A stretch of DNA of 5,293 bases. Origin: Candidatus Woesearchaeota archaeon. Lineage in GTDB: Archaea > Nanobdellota > Nanobdellia > Woesearchaeales > UBA12501. Made by a program: the position numbers and the translations under genes. The notes under the pieces are model-generated. The model saw nothing but the letters and a program-made list of their open reading frames with translations. It searched no databases and was not told where the DNA came from. Every line of letters starts with the position of its first letter. The first letter of the stretch is position 1. The stretch spans positions 1-5,293 of the forward strand of contig JAPLZS010000028.1 of the NCBI GenBank assembly GCA_026394915.1. Reading direction: 5' to 3'. This document shows, piece after piece, positions 4,174-5,293 of this stretch.

Positions 4174-4734
4174 ATGGACATCCCGAAAGATGCGCGCATC
4201 ATAATAATAGAAGGCATCGCAGGCTCTGGAAAGACCACGCTTCATGATTCTCTTAAAAAACATTTCAAGAGCAAGAAAGTTTACCTGTTCACAGAGGAAG
4301 AGCTTTTGATGGGGTGGAAGCATATCCATATCCCAGAAATCTCTTCTTTGAGGATGATTTTCCTGAATAAACTTCTGGATTATATTGAGGATAAGATGAA
4401 GAGAGAGCCAGACGCAGTTTTCATCTTGGAAAGATTCCATATCTCTCTAAGGATATTAGAGTGGGAATTCGGGAAAGATTTCGAGAAGAATTATTCTTCT
4501 TTGCTGTCAAGGGTAAAGAGACTGCCTGTGCACATCTTAATCCCTGTATTGAAAGAATCCCAGATAAAAGAGAAGGCATCTCATTATGAAAGGAGCAGCC
4601 AGTGGAAAAACTATCTCAATGAGAAATTGAAGCTGAGGGGATTCTCTGATCTTGGAGCAATGTACAAGGAAGAGCAGAAGAAAGTCTTAAATATAGCAAA
4701 AGAACAGGGAATATCATATTCTCTAATTGATTAA
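4174..4734 (+). CDS. P-loop kinase-like ATPase, thymidylate/deoxynucleoside kinase type
   Basis: The 186-residue protein starts with a strand (RIIIIEG) and Walker A loop GIAGSGKTT at residues 14-22. Downstream, VFILERFHIS (Glu86, Arg87) sits where thymidylate and deoxynucleoside kinases carry their D/E-R-F/Y/H motif. The C-terminal half (about 120-180) is charged and helical and may contain the lid, but I cannot place lid arginines with certainty. The fold suggests nucleotide or nucleoside monophosphate phosphorylation; the acceptor is unknown. Because the sequence is divergent I do not call it Tmk. Its own TATA box lies about 29 bases upstream of the ATG. The stop codon overlaps that of the convergent AK6-like gene through a shared TTAA. 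Confidence 0.7.
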   Translation: MDIPKDARIIIIEGIAGSGKTTLHDSLKKHFKSKKVYLFTEEELLMGWKHIHIPEISSLRMIFLNKLLDYIEDKMKREPDAVFILERFHISLRILEWEFGKDFEKNYSSLLSRVKRLPVHILIPVLKESQIKEKASHYERSSQWKNYLNEKLKLRGFSDLGAMYKEEQKKVLNIAKEQGISYSLID

Positions 4735-5210
4735 TCTTTGAAAGTATCTATAATCTTAATCTTATGCCCCTTTTCTTTGGCCTCGTTGTAGCAGATGTCC
4801 ATTATCTCGCATTCCATGTTCTCGTTTATCTTGGCCTTGCTATATCCTTTCTTTTTCAGCCTTTTCTCAAGCTTTTTGAGATCGCATTTTGTGACAATGC
4901 ATAGGCCAACAAGCTTCGGATCAACGCAGTGGCTCATGTGAGAGTCTATGATTATTTTCTCTTTTTTCTTTTTGGTTTCTTTTATGATTCTCTCAAGAAC
5001 TTTTGAGAGTTTTGCCTCGTCAACTATCTTGGTGTCTCTTTTCTTGTCATAGCCTTCTGAGAGTTTATATTGTTTGACAACTTCATTAACATCAATATAA
5101 ATGTGGCCGCACTTCTTTGATATCTTCCTAGCCAGAACAGTCTTTCCAGTGCCAGGCGTGCCTGTGACTATCACAACAGAAGGCAGGTTCTTTGGAAGAG
5201 TTGTTTTCAT
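4731..5210 (-). CDS. AK6/Fap7-type adenylate kinase (small-subunit ribosome biogenesis ATPase)
   Basis: 159 residues, close to the usual 170-180. Walker A GTPGTGKT is at 17-24. The family block SEGYDKKRDTKIVDE at 51-65 matches the DGYD...D...DE stretch of AK6/Fap7. IIIDSH at 86-91 gives the D-x-H motif (Asp89, His91) of this family, and NMECEIMDICYNEA at 131-144 matches the conserved NIQCEI helix. Eukaryotic Fap7/AK6 binds ribosomal protein S14 (uS11) and acts in late 18S rRNA processing, and also has adenylate kinase activity; archaeal homologues are thought to act in ribosome assembly. The start at 5210 is supported by a TTAAAATAG box about 26 bases upstream. The gene converges on and overlaps the kinase-like gene by 4 bases at the stops. 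Confidence 0.85.
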   Translation of the reverse strand: MKTTLPKNLPSVVIVTGTPGTGKTVLARKISKKCGHIYIDVNEVVKQYKLSEGYDKKRDTKIVDEAKLSKVLERIIKETKKKKEKIIIDSHMSHCVDPKLVGLCIVTKCDLKKLEKRLKKKGYSKAKINENMECEIMDICYNEAKEKGHKIKIIDTFKD

Positions 5211-5231
5211 ACAATGCCTTAGAATCTATTA

Positions 5232-5240
5232 CTATTTTAA
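5232..5240 (-). promoter_or_regulatory. TATA-like box of the AK6-type gene
   Basis: On the minus strand TTAAAATAG is centred near 5236, 26 bases from the A of the ATG at 5210. This again implies a leaderless transcript; no Shine-Dalgarno is visible before the start. The box matches the TATA consensus less well than those at 3459 and 1196. Confidence 0.4.
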
Positions 5241-5293
5241 TCTTTACTCAGAGCCTCTGCCACCATCGCTCCAATTTAGATATAGCAGAGGTG

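Noticed and set aside
5244..5293. Tail of an upstream minus-strand gene at the right edge (frames ending at 5248 or 5244), and the CCTCTGC/GCAGAGG inverted repeat at 5254-5260/5285-5291
   Set aside because: Two frames are open to the edge for about 15 codons each, so neither is supported. The repeat is short and its context is cut off; it could equally be part of an RNA gene lying beyond the window.

Overview
The window looks archaeal, most likely from the DPANN side (Woesearchaeota or a close relative), although that last step is a guess from gene content and A+T richness. The archaeal signs are an archaeal-type DnaG primase with a Toprim domain, an RNase P p30-like protein, an AK6/Fap7-type kinase, TATA-box promoters about 26 bases from start codons, and T-rich gene ends instead of bacterial -35/-10 promoters.

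Layout. On the minus strand at the left, a stand-alone asparagine-synthetase-type PP-loop protein (263-1174) is followed after 4 bases by the start of an RNase P p30-like gene that runs off the left edge (1-258). A gap of about 925 bases (1175-2099) follows. It holds no convincing protein gene but is dense in structure: operator-like inverted repeats, a TATA box, a hairpin with a U-run, a G+C-rich 17-bp hairpin, a 14-bp inverted repeat with a 41-base spacer, a G+C-rich pseudoknotted RNA candidate (about 1645-1820), and two large adjoining hairpins just before dnaG. Rightward genes are dnaG (2100-3386), a low-molecular-weight phosphotyrosine-phosphatase-like protein with a large insertion (3490-4137) and a small P-loop kinase-like protein (4174-4734). 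An AK6/Fap7-type adenylate kinase (4731-5210, minus strand) converges on the last of these and shares its stop codon bases.

How they fit. Three of the genes belong to families tied to RNA or ribosome metabolism: RNase P p30 (tRNA 5' maturation), DnaG (primase fold, also an exosome subunit in some archaea) and AK6/Fap7 (small-subunit biogenesis). This is a theme, not a demonstrated pathway. Expression style differs: four promoters place the likely transcription start at or next to the start codon (leaderless mRNAs), whereas dnaG alone has a strong Shine-Dalgarno and a long folded leader. The most interesting part is the gap at 1300-2090, which may encode one to three unannotated RNAs. All base-pairing was worked out by eye; no folding program or database search was run.
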